From Hetaerina americana (lineage: Eukaryota; Arthropoda; Insecta; Odonata; Calopterygidae): a DNA stretch of 64,000 nucleotides. This document shows positions 45,293 to 60,456 of this stretch, piece by piece. Each line of letters starts with the position of its first letter. Within the stretch, counting starts at the first letter, position 1. The translations under genes were made by a program, and so were the position numbers. The DNA lies in contig JAKTNV010000011.1 of NCBI GenBank assembly GCA_022747635.1, positions 14,623,475-14,687,474 on the forward strand, written 5' to 3'. Under the pieces are notes generated by a model. That model saw only the letters and a program-made list of their open reading frames with translations. It was not told where the DNA came from and did not search any database.

Positions 45293-46309
45293 ATTTAGAA
45301 GAGAAAAAAAACCGCATGCAAAAGCCATAAATTTATACCATCCACAAACAATACATGGCATACATTCATGCAAGAACGCTTACACACCCCACACACATGC
45401 AAACACTCAAACTACCAACTAACATACACATGCACCTGAAAGTATACCTTATTACCTTATATGTATGTGCGCCAAACGTTGGAGGTTTGCTGAATCGATA
45501 GGTATATGAAATTTTTCTTTCTCAGGCATCATGGTGATTTACCTCTATAGAAAATACTAGATTAGAATTTGTATGTATTTTTTTTAAAAACAATTAACAA
45601 TGGAAAAATATTAGAATTTTTTTCTGTTTGTTTGAGCTCCACTTCGTCCCGTCTTAAAACACACAAATAAGTAAGTAGTATAGTTATAATCACGACCATG
45701 CTTGACTTTTCAGTGGCCAAATTTAGTATCTACTGGCTAACGTGGTAACAAGATTATAATTGTATCATTTCAATTTTCTTGATCTTGTTGTCACGGCTGG
45801 AAAATAAGTTGTGCCCCTCCCTCCCCTATGGCACGAAATGAGGGGTTCTGCATAAATAGATCCTTACACCTTCACTCCAACCGGATGGGTGGCGTTGCAG
45901 CTGAAATGATTTTCTTGGAACTCAGGGACAGTCACTGGCCTAAGCTGTGGCAAGATGCCCCCTCACCGCGCATTCGGAGAAACATCTCCACCCACAAACC
46001 CCCAAGGGAAAATCCCCATGCTCTATACTTACTACTTCCGACAAAGAATATTTCCGCATACAACTGAGCCAAGAAGGTGATACATGGTTAAGACCCACCA
46101 AGAGAGAGATGGTAGGTATTACCGATTACCCAGAAGTGAAATCGGTGGCAAAAGAGCAGTGGTACCGCAACCAGGTGTAGGTAGGTATACGTGCGGCAAC
46201 AATGGTACCCATGGCAAAGCCCGATTCTGAAACGAAAGACGCGAATTGTGACGTGTCTCAACAATGACTATGTTGTGTCGTCACAACAACCGTATTGCGG
46301 GTCAATGAC
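45293..46309. other. No assigned feature; GC-richer block 45815-46250
   Basis: 45828-46067 is an open frame of 79 codons (WPKLWQDAPSPRIRRNISTH) with more balanced amino-acid use than most chance frames here. I find no motif, convincing splice site or second copy. Confidence 0.35.
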
Positions 46310-46808
46310 AATTTAGAAAACCCCATCTCTTCCTCCCCCACCATGAATAGCCCTTCCTCGTTTGTCTTCCTTTCTGTCCATTTCATCTTTTCCCTCCACC
46401 TCCACTCCCATTTTATTTCAAAAGCCTCCAATGTAAGCCTATCATTTTGCCTCAATGGCCATGTTTCCGCGTCGTGTAAGACCACGCACCATATTTAAGG
46501 ATTCATCTAAACTTTTCTTAACATTGGTAATTATAAGAAGGCAGGAAAGTCGGATGGAGAACTTTTTTATTGGCGATAGAATGTTAAAGACCGTGATATA
46601 GAGGAAAGGACTTAGGCAAGCGAAATGGGGGTCGGAATAGCATAGGCATGTTGGACGAAACGGAGGGAGGAAGGAAGTATGCAGAATTGAAGAGAGACTT
46701 CCTTTACTTCTGTGGGTGTGAAATTGTGTTTTGTTTGAGGAGGGAAGTAAATGCGTCGCTGCACCGTTCATCAGAAACTTACATTAACGGGTAGAAAACC
46801 AACATAAC
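46310..46808 (+). mobile_element. RTE LINE copy with inverted 5' part (twin-priming-like)
   Basis: 46310-46527 is RTE sequence on the minus strand, from the 'EDVKKRLVK' area to GEEEMGF. 46538-46808 is RTE sequence on the plus strand, starting at the next element position (gaaggcaggaaagtcggatg) and running to the 3' end (acattaacgggtagaaaacc). The two parts are neighbours in the element, and the upstream one is reversed. This is the arrangement produced by twin priming in LINE-1 insertions. Confidence 0.75.
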
Positions 46809-47184
46809 CGAGATATTTGTGATTTTTTTGCAGGGATAAAAAATGTTTTGTTTTGTTCATCGGCCCTATATTTGCCAAGATGTTAATTTTTATTGTGCTC
46901 TAGAGTGGATTCCATTATTCTAGTTTATCGCTATGAATGTGATATTTATTGTGATATTTTGGGAAACTGATATTAATGAGATGAGGATTTTTATTTTTTT
47001 TGTGTTAGAGATTGGTGTTTTGAGGTTTCCTTTAACTGTATCTTTTTTTTCCTGGCTGATTTTATTTATTATCTTTTGTGATAGTAATTGGATTTTAGAT
47101 GTCAAGTTATTTTTCCAAGGCGTTCGATTGTAATACTAGGGACTTGTGTGCCAACTGACACTGTTCATATGCACATATGAGTTT
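46809..47184. other. No recognisable feature
   Basis: AT-rich, with a short (TAA)n near 47158-47170. Confidence 0.4.
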
Positions 47185-47592
47185 TAATAATAATAATGGC
47201 TACAGGCAAAGAAGTATTAACGTAGTAGAGTCGAGAATGTATGACATGAACCTCAAGTAATGAAGTAAAGAAAATATCTGCGAAAACATCAAAATGGATG
47301 ATAATTTTTATGGATCAGAAACTTGGTAATTGAGATAGCGGAATAAGGCTAGATTGAGATGTGGGTTCTAGAAGCATGAAAAAAAATAAGATGGACGAAA
47401 GGGTCTAATAATGTGACTAAAATGATGCCACCCTCGCCAAGTATGCGGAATTGAAGAGGGACTTATAATAGGATCGGATATCAGGTTTTTTGTTTGTTAA
47501 GAGAGCTTAAGAAATGTACCAATTTGCTTCGATATAGTCTATGACCGTCCAAAACCAACCCTAATGTTTAGAATACCAATAATAATAATATT
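47185..47592 (+). mobile_element. Degraded RTE LINE 3' remnant
   Basis: gtatgcggaattgaagaggg at 47440-47459 and gaccgtccaaaaccaaccct at 47543-47562 match the 3' coding end and 3' untranslated part, followed by an (AAT)n tail. Confidence 0.65.
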
Positions 47593-48004
47593 GATTATTC
47601 TTTAAATATGCGATAGAGACCAGAACAGATACGATAACGGCAACAAAATAACTGAATGCTTACGAAATTTATACAGATGACAAGTGGAAATGCAAGTACG
47701 AGCCAATTCTATTTTTGCCAATGATTACAATACGTACATGGTAATTGATAGAAAGGACTTGAGGGGAATTATGACGTTCCCGTCTTGAATTAAAGAGGCT
47801 TGACCAACGAGTCCTAAAAACAAGACCATTTGGCAACGGATTGGGTTTTCCTCTGAATCTACTAGAAAACTCACTGTGACATTGCAAACAGATGAGGACG
47901 GCAATCCCACGGTGGAAATGTGTGTGAGAGAAAAGGAAGGTTGAGTGAAGGAGGAAGGCAGATATTATTTATTTTTACCTAAGTGACGCTATGGAATTTC
48001 AAAG
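47593..48004. other. No recognisable feature
   Basis: No motif or repeat family recognised. Confidence 0.4.
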
Positions 48005-48185
48005 AGGATTTTGAAAATTTTAAGAGAAAAAAATTTTACCCCTTCTCAGTGATTCGAACCCGGATGCTTCGATTTCGTTTCTGAATACTTTATGCCGTTA
48101 AGCCACCCGTGAAATTTAGCCATTGAATTTTGAAAATCTGGTGACGAGGGTTCGAATCACGTGCAAGACGATTTTTTTACACCTT
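48005..48185. repeat. Inverted pair of tRNA-like fragments (SINE-B-like)
   Basis: The minus strand carries a tRNA-like T arm and body at about 48045-48110 (cagtgattcgaacccggatg on the plus strand). The plus strand carries a matching partial tRNA at 48140-48175 (gagggttcgaatcacgtgca). Outer flanks (caaagaggattttgaaaa and ttacacctttaaattc) resemble those of SINE-B only loosely. Confidence 0.5.
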
Positions 48186-48638
48186 TAAATTCACTCTTTG
48201 TAGGTATTTCAGCGGTTGACTTGACTAAACTTACGTTCTCAGGATTTCCCGCTATTATTTTTAATTTTTTTTCACGGATTACCTGAAATCTGTGTATCAG
48301 GACGAATTTTGGAACTTTCCCTCTCTTATGTACTCATCTGCATTAATGCACGGTAAATATTTTCAGTTAGGGGGGCAGAGGAGATGAAAAGGTGAGAGGA
48401 AAGAGGGAGTAGAGGCATGCCATAGAGGGAGATAGTCGTCTATATGAACAACTTTCGACCCCCAAAGCCTGTCAGTCGTCGCCAATATTTGTGCTACGCT
48501 CATTTTTTTCACGAATGGAACGCAACTCACATTCGGAGTCGGCGAGCGTGTTTGAAAACAACGTTACTATTCAGAAGGTCGGAATGGAAAAGTTGGAGGG
48601 GAACCATGACAACGACCCACGAATAAAAACTTATATAA

Positions 48639-48642
<4 letters not shown>
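48186..48642. other. No recognisable feature
   Basis: No motif or repeat family recognised. Confidence 0.4.
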
Positions 48643-48732
<90 letters not shown>

Positions 48733-48733
48733 T
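48643..48733. repeat. (AT)n and (ATAC)n microsatellite
   Basis: Pure AT to 48697, then atacatacatac, then AT again. It directly adjoins the 3' end of the full-length RTE copy. Confidence 0.95.
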
Positions 48734-48734
48734 T

Positions 48735-53079
<4,345 letters not shown>

Positions 53080-53690
53080 GGTAGCGTCTGAGCATCGATC
53101 CGGAATTACGGAGGTCCGTGTTTCGATTCCTTTTCAGGGAAACTTTTAATTTGATTTAAATCCGCAACCTTCCAACTTTCCCACTGGCATTTTATGCATC
53201 CTTAATGCGTATGTGCTTCTATCCCTTTTTTTGAAAATGATATCCGCATATGTTTTTACCGTTTGGCGGGTTTCCGTGTTGTAAGTTGTATTGTTTTCGA
53301 TATTCCACATTGCCTTCTTTTGATTAGGCGTGTCTTTGATTCGCACTGTCCCTACTCTTTATTACAGCTCATCATTGCTTTCCTACTATCCTATCCTCTT
53401 GTGTATCCTCTGGAGAGTTCGACAAATCCTATTTTTTGGAGGTGTTAAAAAAATGGCCGGAACATTTGGAGAGGTGTATCTTTCTAAAAGGGGACTATGT
53501 TGAAAAACAAAAAAAATGATTTTGAAAAAAATGGTTTCTTCATTTCTAACACGGGTACTTATTGAACCGCCCTCGTACTCGTCCATTTCTCTGTTGGTAC
53601 GTGATACAGTTCCCGAGCACCATCTCCCGACCGAAGAATCAGGACACTTTGTTGCATTAGTAACCCGCGGATTTCAGTGTATTTACATTT
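53080..53690 (+). repeat. Old SINE-C tandem remnant, split by a mariner piece
   Basis: In order it shows a decayed tRNA-like part (tgtttcgattcc near 53120-53131), the tail (gcttctatccc), the motif accgtttggcgggtttccgt, the spacer part seen only between tandem units (ttgattaggcgtgtctttga; ctatcctcttgtgtat), and then, after the mariner piece, the next spacer segment up to cgcggatttcagtgta. The order tRNA-tail-spacer is that of the 457-bp array, so this longer unit already existed when this old copy formed. Confidence 0.7.
53420..53578 (+). mobile_element. Mariner 3' fragment inside SINE-C
   Basis: It ends with a mariner-type terminus (tattgaaccgccctcgta) preceded by ggggactatgttgaaaaaca, which matches the usual transposase C-terminus DYVEK. 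The 5' part and other end are missing. Confidence 0.6.
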
Positions 53691-54813
53691 CATACGCCAA
53701 AAAAAATGTTTTTTTTCACGATTCGTTTTTTTTTTCATTCCCAATTTTCGAAATATATTCTGACGGCTTAGGAGACGTTATCTCTGCATTTGCAGACGAT
53801 CTCATTCGCCCTTTCTCTTTTCACCGCTTCCGGAATGGCCAAAATTCCTTCCCGTTTGCTACGAATGACCACTCCATCCCACCTTTCCTTTAATTCCACC
53901 AAAAACTTTCTCCTCGTGGACGGCGAACGGAAAAGACCAGAATAGATCATAATTAAGTGAACAAACTCGCCAAAACCTTTCTGCAAATTCTCCTTCCCAT
54001 TCAACCTTTTGAATTCTTTCCAGTTTACCTAACTCAATAGAAAGTTTCCATCCCGAAAAACACCATCTTGGAGTGTTCGCTCAACTGAAATCCATAAAAA
54101 TTGGCATTGTTTCCACGGATACAACTGGAAAATACAAAAATCGAATCAATAGAGCTCAATTGTTATCATTTTTATAATGTGAAACTGTATGTCTTCTGTA
54201 TACCGCTTTTTTGCTGATGTTCTTTGTCGTGCATTTTAAATCTGCAACATATTTTTCATCTCTTTGAAGGGGAAAAAATATTCATCTATCATGACTAGCG
54301 TATCAATCGCAAGTCTGCGTTATTTCCAGGGTACGCGCAACGGTTTTTTTTATTTTTTTTTTCATTTTTCGCCAACTCGTCGTAACTTTTTCCCTTCAGG
54401 ATGCCGTAACTCTTGCCTGAATCTTGCGAATCTTATATCATGACATCCTTGGGGTGAAATTATACACAACCCCACATTTCTTCTCTTATGTGTGTACGAA
54501 ATATACTTCTTCCCATTGGTTATCTCGCGGGTTCTTTATTCCCTTCTTTGCCTTAGGGTTTCGCTTATCTGATATTCTCCCTTCTATTGCGAATGTTAAT
54601 GGCTAAGAGGGGATGGTAAAGGAAAAGAATTACCATTGCGGTCGGAATGAATGGATGCGGTTGGGACGTGCAAAGAGCTTGCAATAGAAATAATGTGGGG
54701 CATGCTAGAGGCATTCAATGAGACGTTGTGTCTGAGGCACCTGTACCAAATACAGTCAATTTAAAAACTTTGGAACTAGGCTGAAATTTGTGGAGTCATG
54801 AACAAATGTGAAA

Positions 54814-54815
<2 letters not shown>
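53691..54815. other. No recognisable feature
   Basis: AT-rich with a few poly-T runs. No coding or repeat family recognised. Confidence 0.4.

Positions 54816-54887
<72 letters not shown>
54816..54887. repeat. (AT)n microsatellite
   Basis: About 70 bp of pure AT, directly bordering the palindrome. Confidence 0.95.
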
Positions 54888-54891
<4 letters not shown>

Positions 54892-55086
54892 ACAGATGTA
54901 GATTTTTAGAATATAGAGACACAAAGAAAGGACACTCACAATTTGTTATTTGACGTTTCGACAGCACGGCTGTCGTCTTCAGAATCAGATTCTGAAGACG
55001 ACAGCCGTGCTGTCGAAACGTCAAATAACAAATTGTGAGTGTCCTTTCTTTGTGTCTCTATATTCTAAAAATCTACATCTGTGTTT
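54888..55086. repeat. Perfect palindrome, 99-nt arms, 1-nt centre
   Basis: I checked both arms base by base: 54888-54986 and 54988-55086 are exact reverse complements around A54987. Each arm, read outward from the centre, carries ttctgaagacgacagccgtg followed by ctgtcgaaacgtcaaataac. That is a CTGAAGA box, a GACAG/CTGTC stem and a GAAA box, the order of a hammerhead ribozyme core. The outer arm (gagtgtcctttctttgtgtc, aaaaatctacatctgtgttt) recurs at 14775. A transcript from either strand would fold into one very long hairpin. Confidence 0.97.
54988..55030 (+). ncRNA. Hammerhead-ribozyme-like core (mirror copy on the other strand)
   Basis: The first box CTGAAGA fits CTGANGA of the hammerhead core (the seventh core position is variable). 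The stem gacag/ctgtc closes over loop ccgtg, and GAAA follows, then cgtc. The third helix and the cleavage site next to UH are not clearly visible, as in the minimal hammerheads described for Penelope-like elements, which act as dimers. The mirror copy occupies 54944-54986 on the minus strand. Catalytic activity is inferred, not shown. Confidence 0.45.
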
Positions 55087-55376
<290 letters not shown>

Positions 55377-55390
55377 CGCAATATAGATCA

Positions 55391-55548
55391 CAAATAAAAT
55401 AGATAACATTTAAAAGGACACACATTGTAGATGAGCTTTGAGCTTTCGACCTTCTTCAAGTAAGACTTACTTGAAGAAGGCCTCGGAGAAGGCCGAAAGC
55501 TCAAACGATCTACAATGTGAATGTCCTTTTAAGTGTCATCTATTGTGC
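55391..55548. repeat. Second, imperfect palindrome with hammerhead-like core in one arm
   Basis: Arms of about 70-80 nt meet near 55464 (agtaagacttact). The right arm has ttgaagaaggcctcggagaa and then ggccgaaagctc, that is, a TGAAGA box, a GGCC-type stem and a GAAA box. In the left arm the stem-loop is missing, leaving only tcgaccttcttcaag. The outer ends (aaaaggaca and tgtcctttt) match each other. The sequence differs from the first palindrome, so it is a second family or a diverged member. Confidence 0.8.
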
Positions 55549-56559
55549 CGCCCAAATTTTATATATAAGTTATTAAAATATTTATCTTTAATTAATTAAT
55601 GTATCTTCAAAAGTAATTGTATACATTTTGTATATATGAGTAAACCAGAAGGGGCGATATCCTTGGGTGCGGAGGCAGGGAAAAGTTTCAAACGCGGAAC
55701 GCTTTCATTAGGAATAGTCACCGCCAGGATAAAGGAAACAAGGACGGCAAAGGAAAAAACTGGATGGAGCAGAAATAATCTTTAATGATGATGGATAGAG
55801 TTTTGGAAAAGGAAGTATGCACCGACCAAGGAGACTGGAGGATGGGAATGTTAGGTAACCACTGAAGAGTGGAAAATAGTCCTCAAAAGCAAAGAAAAAA
55901 TTAAGTATCCATTCCCTCGGATTGAGCAAGTCATAGCAGCGCATTGCATGCTGGTTTTTCGTCGGAGAATCCAGCCCATTCATATGGCCTACGAATAGAG
56001 TCAACAAAGCCAACCAATAACGCTGCATTACCCAAGAAAAGGTATGGGTGACCTTCGTTGAGTGTACATTAAGACATGAAGTATTTCAAAGACTTTCGTG
56101 GTCGAAAATCATGCTGCGCATGGTTATTGTAGCTTTAGTAGGAGCGGGGGAGGGGGGGAAGTTTATTCTGGTGATGGTAAAATCGCTAAATGGGACGAAA
56201 CTCGAATAAATTCAACGCACGTCATAACGACCGGGAAATAATAGTGACTTTTTTCACATCATTTAACCTGAGAGCCTGGCAAAACTTCGAAGTCGGCAGT
56301 AGTGCTCTGATATACGAGGTAATTGATAATCATGTAGACGGTATTATCGAAATGGATCATATTGTCAATGACATAGACAATACTGCAAATATTAAAGGTT
56401 TTATTGATGAATTATGGTATCTCTAATGTGGATGGCATTATTGGAATGGGTTATACTGTATAGTTGAATCAATAATCAAAATGTATCGATGTGTACTGTA
56501 TTGTCGATTTGACGGTATTAATATACATGCTTAAATACCCTGAGGTTGCAAACAAGGAA
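55549..56559. other. No recognisable feature
   Basis: Mixed DNA. A 78-codon frame at 56190 lacks motifs. Confidence 0.4.
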
Positions 56560-57000
56560 GCAGTTCCTCAAAATGTTTTTATGGAGAATGGGGGTCAAAG
56601 ATATGGAGTATTGGAAAAGTGGACCAGCGAAAAGTAGGAACATTCGGAACATGGCGCGGTAGAGGAGGAAGCTGAATATGAAATAGACAAACAAAGTGAG
56701 GAACGGGGAAGAAGTATATAGAAGAGCAGAAAAGCCAAAAGGACAATATGGAGAGACCTATGCGGTGAAGAAGAGCTAGAATTGGATTGGACACAACTTG
56801 AGGCATAATGAATTGGTTAAAAGTACGATAATAGAACTCGTAAAGATAGACAAAGATAAAAGTTCATTAGAAACAAATTAAGAAGAACGTAAAACAGAGA
56901 TATTATCATGGGCTAATGGAAAATCGACACACGGAGAAGAATGGAGGACTCCACTATGCAAATCCTAGGGTTGAAATACTGATGATAATTTCGAAGACGC
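56560..57000 (+). mobile_element. LINE C-terminal remnant, second RTE-like subfamily
   Basis: It matches 41575-41965: ggattggacacaacttgagg, then aaattaagaagaacgtaaaa, then agaatggaggactccactat. Frames are broken. Confidence 0.6.
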
Positions 57001-58129
57001 AATTGAAAACTGAATAAAATCGGTACTTTAAATATAGACGATTTTTTCGATACCGTTATTATAGCCACTTTTGCTTTATTTTATCGATTTAGTTTAATGA
57101 TCGAAATGAATGATATAGTCGATTATGAATATTTATAATCGATAATGAATGAATTATATGAACGATTTTGTAGACATGTACGGTCTAATTCCTTTCGAAG
57201 AATTTCCGCCAATATCGACCGCCACATATCGATGTGATCAGTATTGCTGGAACCTTCCTACATCTCCGACATTACTCGGAATTTTTCGAAATCGATAATT
57301 TTCCAGCCACAGCTGCTGAATCGATGCTTATTTTAAATCGATGTCCGATATTTGTATAGAGGAGTATCGCACGGCCTTGTTGCAGATTTCTCTCTCTCTT
57401 TGTCTGTATCTACTACGTATCTTCCCTTCTCAAGGGGCGCAATCGTCCTTGAGGAAGAAAATGTGGGAGTGTCAAAGGTCACGGGGTGTTTTGTGAGAGG
57501 GGCGTGGTTGAAGGAGGGTCCATTCGGCAGGGATGGGATGTCGTGAGGTGGAAGAGAAAGGCGCTAAAGGGAGTGGGGGCAGAGAGTGAAAGGGGATCCA
57601 GGCCGATAAGGACCGAGATGGGGACAAAGGGAGGCCTAGTTGAGAATCGCTTCATTCGCTCCTTCCATTCCCAGTCTCCGGGCACGAAAGCGGTGACCGG
57701 CGAACGGTGAACTCTTCCTGAATGGGAATTTTCGTTCGTGAAGACAGAGGGAGACGGGGGTACGGAGAGATATCCCTCTGTCGACGCGGAAGATCCTCCA
57801 AATTAATTCCTTGGGAAGGAGAAGGGTTCCGCCCGCGATATCTTCTGGTTTCGTAGCGACTCCATTATCTAGTCCTGTCTCCTTTGTGTTCGCGTGGAGA
57901 ATGTTGGCTGTTTCAAGTTTCAGCTTACTCTGCTTTCCAAGCACCTAATATGCTTAACATGAGCTTCTATGGTTGATGTTGATTTCAACGTGAATTGCAA
58001 TTGAAAATACGCACGAATTCTCTTGTTTACAAGATAAAAAGTAATGTTTTTGCATAAAAATGTCCGTGTTCTGGTTTTTTTACTCCCACACACACAAGCC
58101 CATGAGTTTGTTTTTTATATTTCTTAGGA
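57001..58129. other. No gene; GC-richer block at 57350-57910
   Basis: 57001-57340 is AT-rich with repeated atcgat words. 57350-57910 is GC-richer with short frames on both strands and no motifs. Possibly single-copy DNA. Confidence 0.4.
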
Positions 58130-58595
58130 AATGAAATGCTTAAGACGGCAAAATAGGGAGGAATCCTGCGAAAGTGAGATAGGAGGGGGAAAGGAAAATA
58201 AACTCATGCTTGGGATGAAATTAAGGGAAGGTAAATTGTATGCACAGCTAAATAGCGAAATGTTATAATATGTACTGCTGGATCTAAAGATATTTTGAGT
58301 AATTTTAGTCAGGTTCCAAGAAACTGCTGGAGATGCCGTGACAGTAACTTTTTGACGGAGTCATCCGCTAATATGCATTTCAATGCTACAATTTCAGAGT
58401 GTAAAAAAAATCATTCGCCCTGATCGGGATAAGAACCCAATCAACCCATCAAAATCCCTGTCGAGGTGAGTGATTTTCACATTCTAAAATTGTTGCATTT
58501 TAGTTAGGGTTTCGAAGTACTGTGATTTGTAGCGTCAAGACCATTCAAAACCCTATCTTAAACCGATAGACTGCTTCTAATTAAATGAAATAGGA
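58130..58595 (+). mobile_element. Degraded RTE LINE 3' remnant split by SINE-B
   Basis: 58130-58270 matches the 3' coding end (cttgggatgaaattaaggga). 58538-58590 matches the 3' end (gaccattcaaaaccctatct, then aaaccgatagactgcttcta). A SINE-B copy lies between. Confidence 0.65.
58313..58505. mobile_element. SINE-B copy with tRNA ends in both orientations
   Basis: The flank (aactgctggagatgccgtga, catccgctaatatgcatttc) is as in the other copies. The inside starts with the tRNA 3' part on the minus strand (tcattcgccctgatcgggat) and ends with a tRNA 3' part on the plus strand (cctgtcgaggtgagtgattt). The interior is therefore itself an inverted repeat, with the rest of the tRNA missing. Outer inverted repeats: gctacaatttcagagtgt and acattctaaaattgttgc. 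Confidence 0.75.
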
Positions 58596-59649
58596 TAGAT
58601 TAATGTGAAAGGATTCAGCCCCTTCGTCAGCAGAAGAAGACTGATAGGTCAATTGTACTGTAGATGGTGCATGGTGATTGGGTAGGTAAAGGTTAGGAGA
58701 CGAAAACCGTGTGAGGGGGTAGGAAAGTAGGGGGCTGGTTACATCGAAAGTAGTTGGGCATGACGGGAAATCCAACCCGGGTCCTCCGTTCATTTTCCCA
58801 GTGGTTTGCTTACTGGAATACCACGCCCCTCATTATGCGTGTGAGGTTAAACATGGCGACTTCTAGAATATAAACTGGAATTTTACTCCTTCAAAAAATC
58901 ATGCCTTTCTCCTTAGATGAATGTCCAGAGCATGTGGTGTTGTTTGACTTCGAGGGACTTGATTTTGGAGGCAAACTTGATGTACATACTACCTCGATCT
59001 GAGGGCCAAAAAAATAGCTCGAAAAAATTAACATAGCCTTAAAAAAAGATGTCGATTTTTTGAGAACACAACTACCCCTCCTCCCCAAGCAGTCACTCGA
59101 GCGGAAAACCAGAGGCTAATTCGTTCACTTCGCTGAACCCCATGTGACCAAGGTCCGACCGAGGGACACGCCTAAATTTTTAGTTGAATTGGCCATCACG
59201 TTTTGAAAATATCAAATTGCTTAAGATCCCATCTCCTTTAAAATTATCCATAGGTCGTTTATGCACCTTAAAACTACACAATTAACTCCCTATAGGGTGA
59301 AATTTTCATGAGAAATCCACCGTTCCACTGAAGAGGAAAACACACCCGGGCGACATCTTGTTTCTCACAACAATAACAATGCCACCATGGCAACCAAACA
59401 ATCCAACGTTTGGTGAACAAGTAGTTTAAATTACGTGCAAGAATGGTTAAAGGGTCAGATGCAAAAGTTTGCTTGTTCGCCACCCACACCCACGCGATGG
59501 CTCCCTGCGAAATCAGAGAACTTTTGATTACGTTGGTAGACATTGCGGCCCCTAAAGCTCTCATCACGCTTGTCTCAAGGGCTCCAATTATGAAGGGCTA
59601 AAGTTGGTTCCCGGAAGTTTACACTTGTGTCCAATTGATATTGAAGTAG
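58596..59649. other. Unassigned; tRNA-like segment near 58745-58835
   Basis: The minus strand at 58750-58830 contains acccgggttggatttcccg and a ggcgtggtattccagtaag start that resemble a tRNA-derived head. No second copy was found here. The rest has no recognisable feature. Confidence 0.4.
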
Positions 59650-59900
59650 GAAGGTTAAGTTTAAAGGTAAAATAGTTGAAGGGTATAAACTGGAACAGGC
59701 AAAACATTTCACTTGGAGATTGAGGAAATCATCGAGGCAAAATTACTTAAAATTAAGGAAGACATTAAGAGAAAAATTGCTTTCGACAAAGGAGCTTTAT
59801 TGAATGGGACAGGTAGTTGCAAGCAAGGGTCTTAAGCACCGATATGAAAAGATGATTGCCGAAAACTTGAACATGGGGAATTAATAGTTGGTTGTAACTG
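59650..59900 (+). mobile_element. Probable LINE C-terminal remnant
   Basis: aactggaacaggcaaaacat and gacattaagagaaaaattgc correspond loosely to the 'KLEQVEQF' and 'RDVRRRIA' segments of the RTE family. Similarity is weak and frames are broken. Confidence 0.4.
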
Positions 59901-60235
59901 GAAGACGTAAGTCGATTTCGCTAAGTAATTGAACTCTTTTCAAAAGACGTGGAAGGATTATTCGTCCTCATGGACTAATAAATAATAATAGCCTTGCAGG
60001 ATAGCATAGCAATATGTTTAAAAATGAACCTTTTTGAATGTTATATCGTATGATAAGTAATTTTACCACTCGCCTAAAGATGGGCGAAGCTCATTCAACT
60101 TATATTTTCACTGTCTAATTCACAGACACCATGCACATAACCATGAACATGGTGTCTCGGAATGTACACCATGTACATTTGTTCACATTACATGCCTTAT
60201 GTATATAATATGGCAACTTTAACACTATTATTTAG

Positions 60236-60238
<3 letters not shown>
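59901..60238. other. No recognisable feature
   Basis: AT-rich. Two acaccatg words recur at 60126-60185. Confidence 0.4.

Positions 60239-60292
<54 letters not shown>
60239..60292. repeat. (AT)n microsatellite
   Basis: Pure AT, directly bordering the hammerhead-like module. Confidence 0.95.
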
Positions 60293-60296
<4 letters not shown>

Positions 60297-60456
60297 TGAT
60301 TTCTTCGATGTAACACGGAAGTGCCGAATAATAAATTGGACAGCAACAAGCAATATAGAAACACATAAAAAGATCACTCACACGTTATTTCTTGATCCTT
60401 TCGACGGAATTCTGCTCCGTCTTCATCGGAATATAGATGTTGCTGTCCAATTTATT
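60293..60456 (-). repeat. AT-flanked module with hammerhead-like core and 18-bp closing stem
   Basis: It begins like the module at 6508 (ttcgatgtaacacggaagtg). Perfect 18-bp inverted repeats (aataaattggacagcaac at 60330-60347, its complement at 60439-60456) enclose the core. On the minus strand: ccgatgaagacggagcagaa, then ttccgtcgaaaggatc. This is a CTGATGA-like box with one change, a GACGGA/TCCGTC stem and a GAAA box. (AT)n lies on both sides. Confidence 0.65.
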
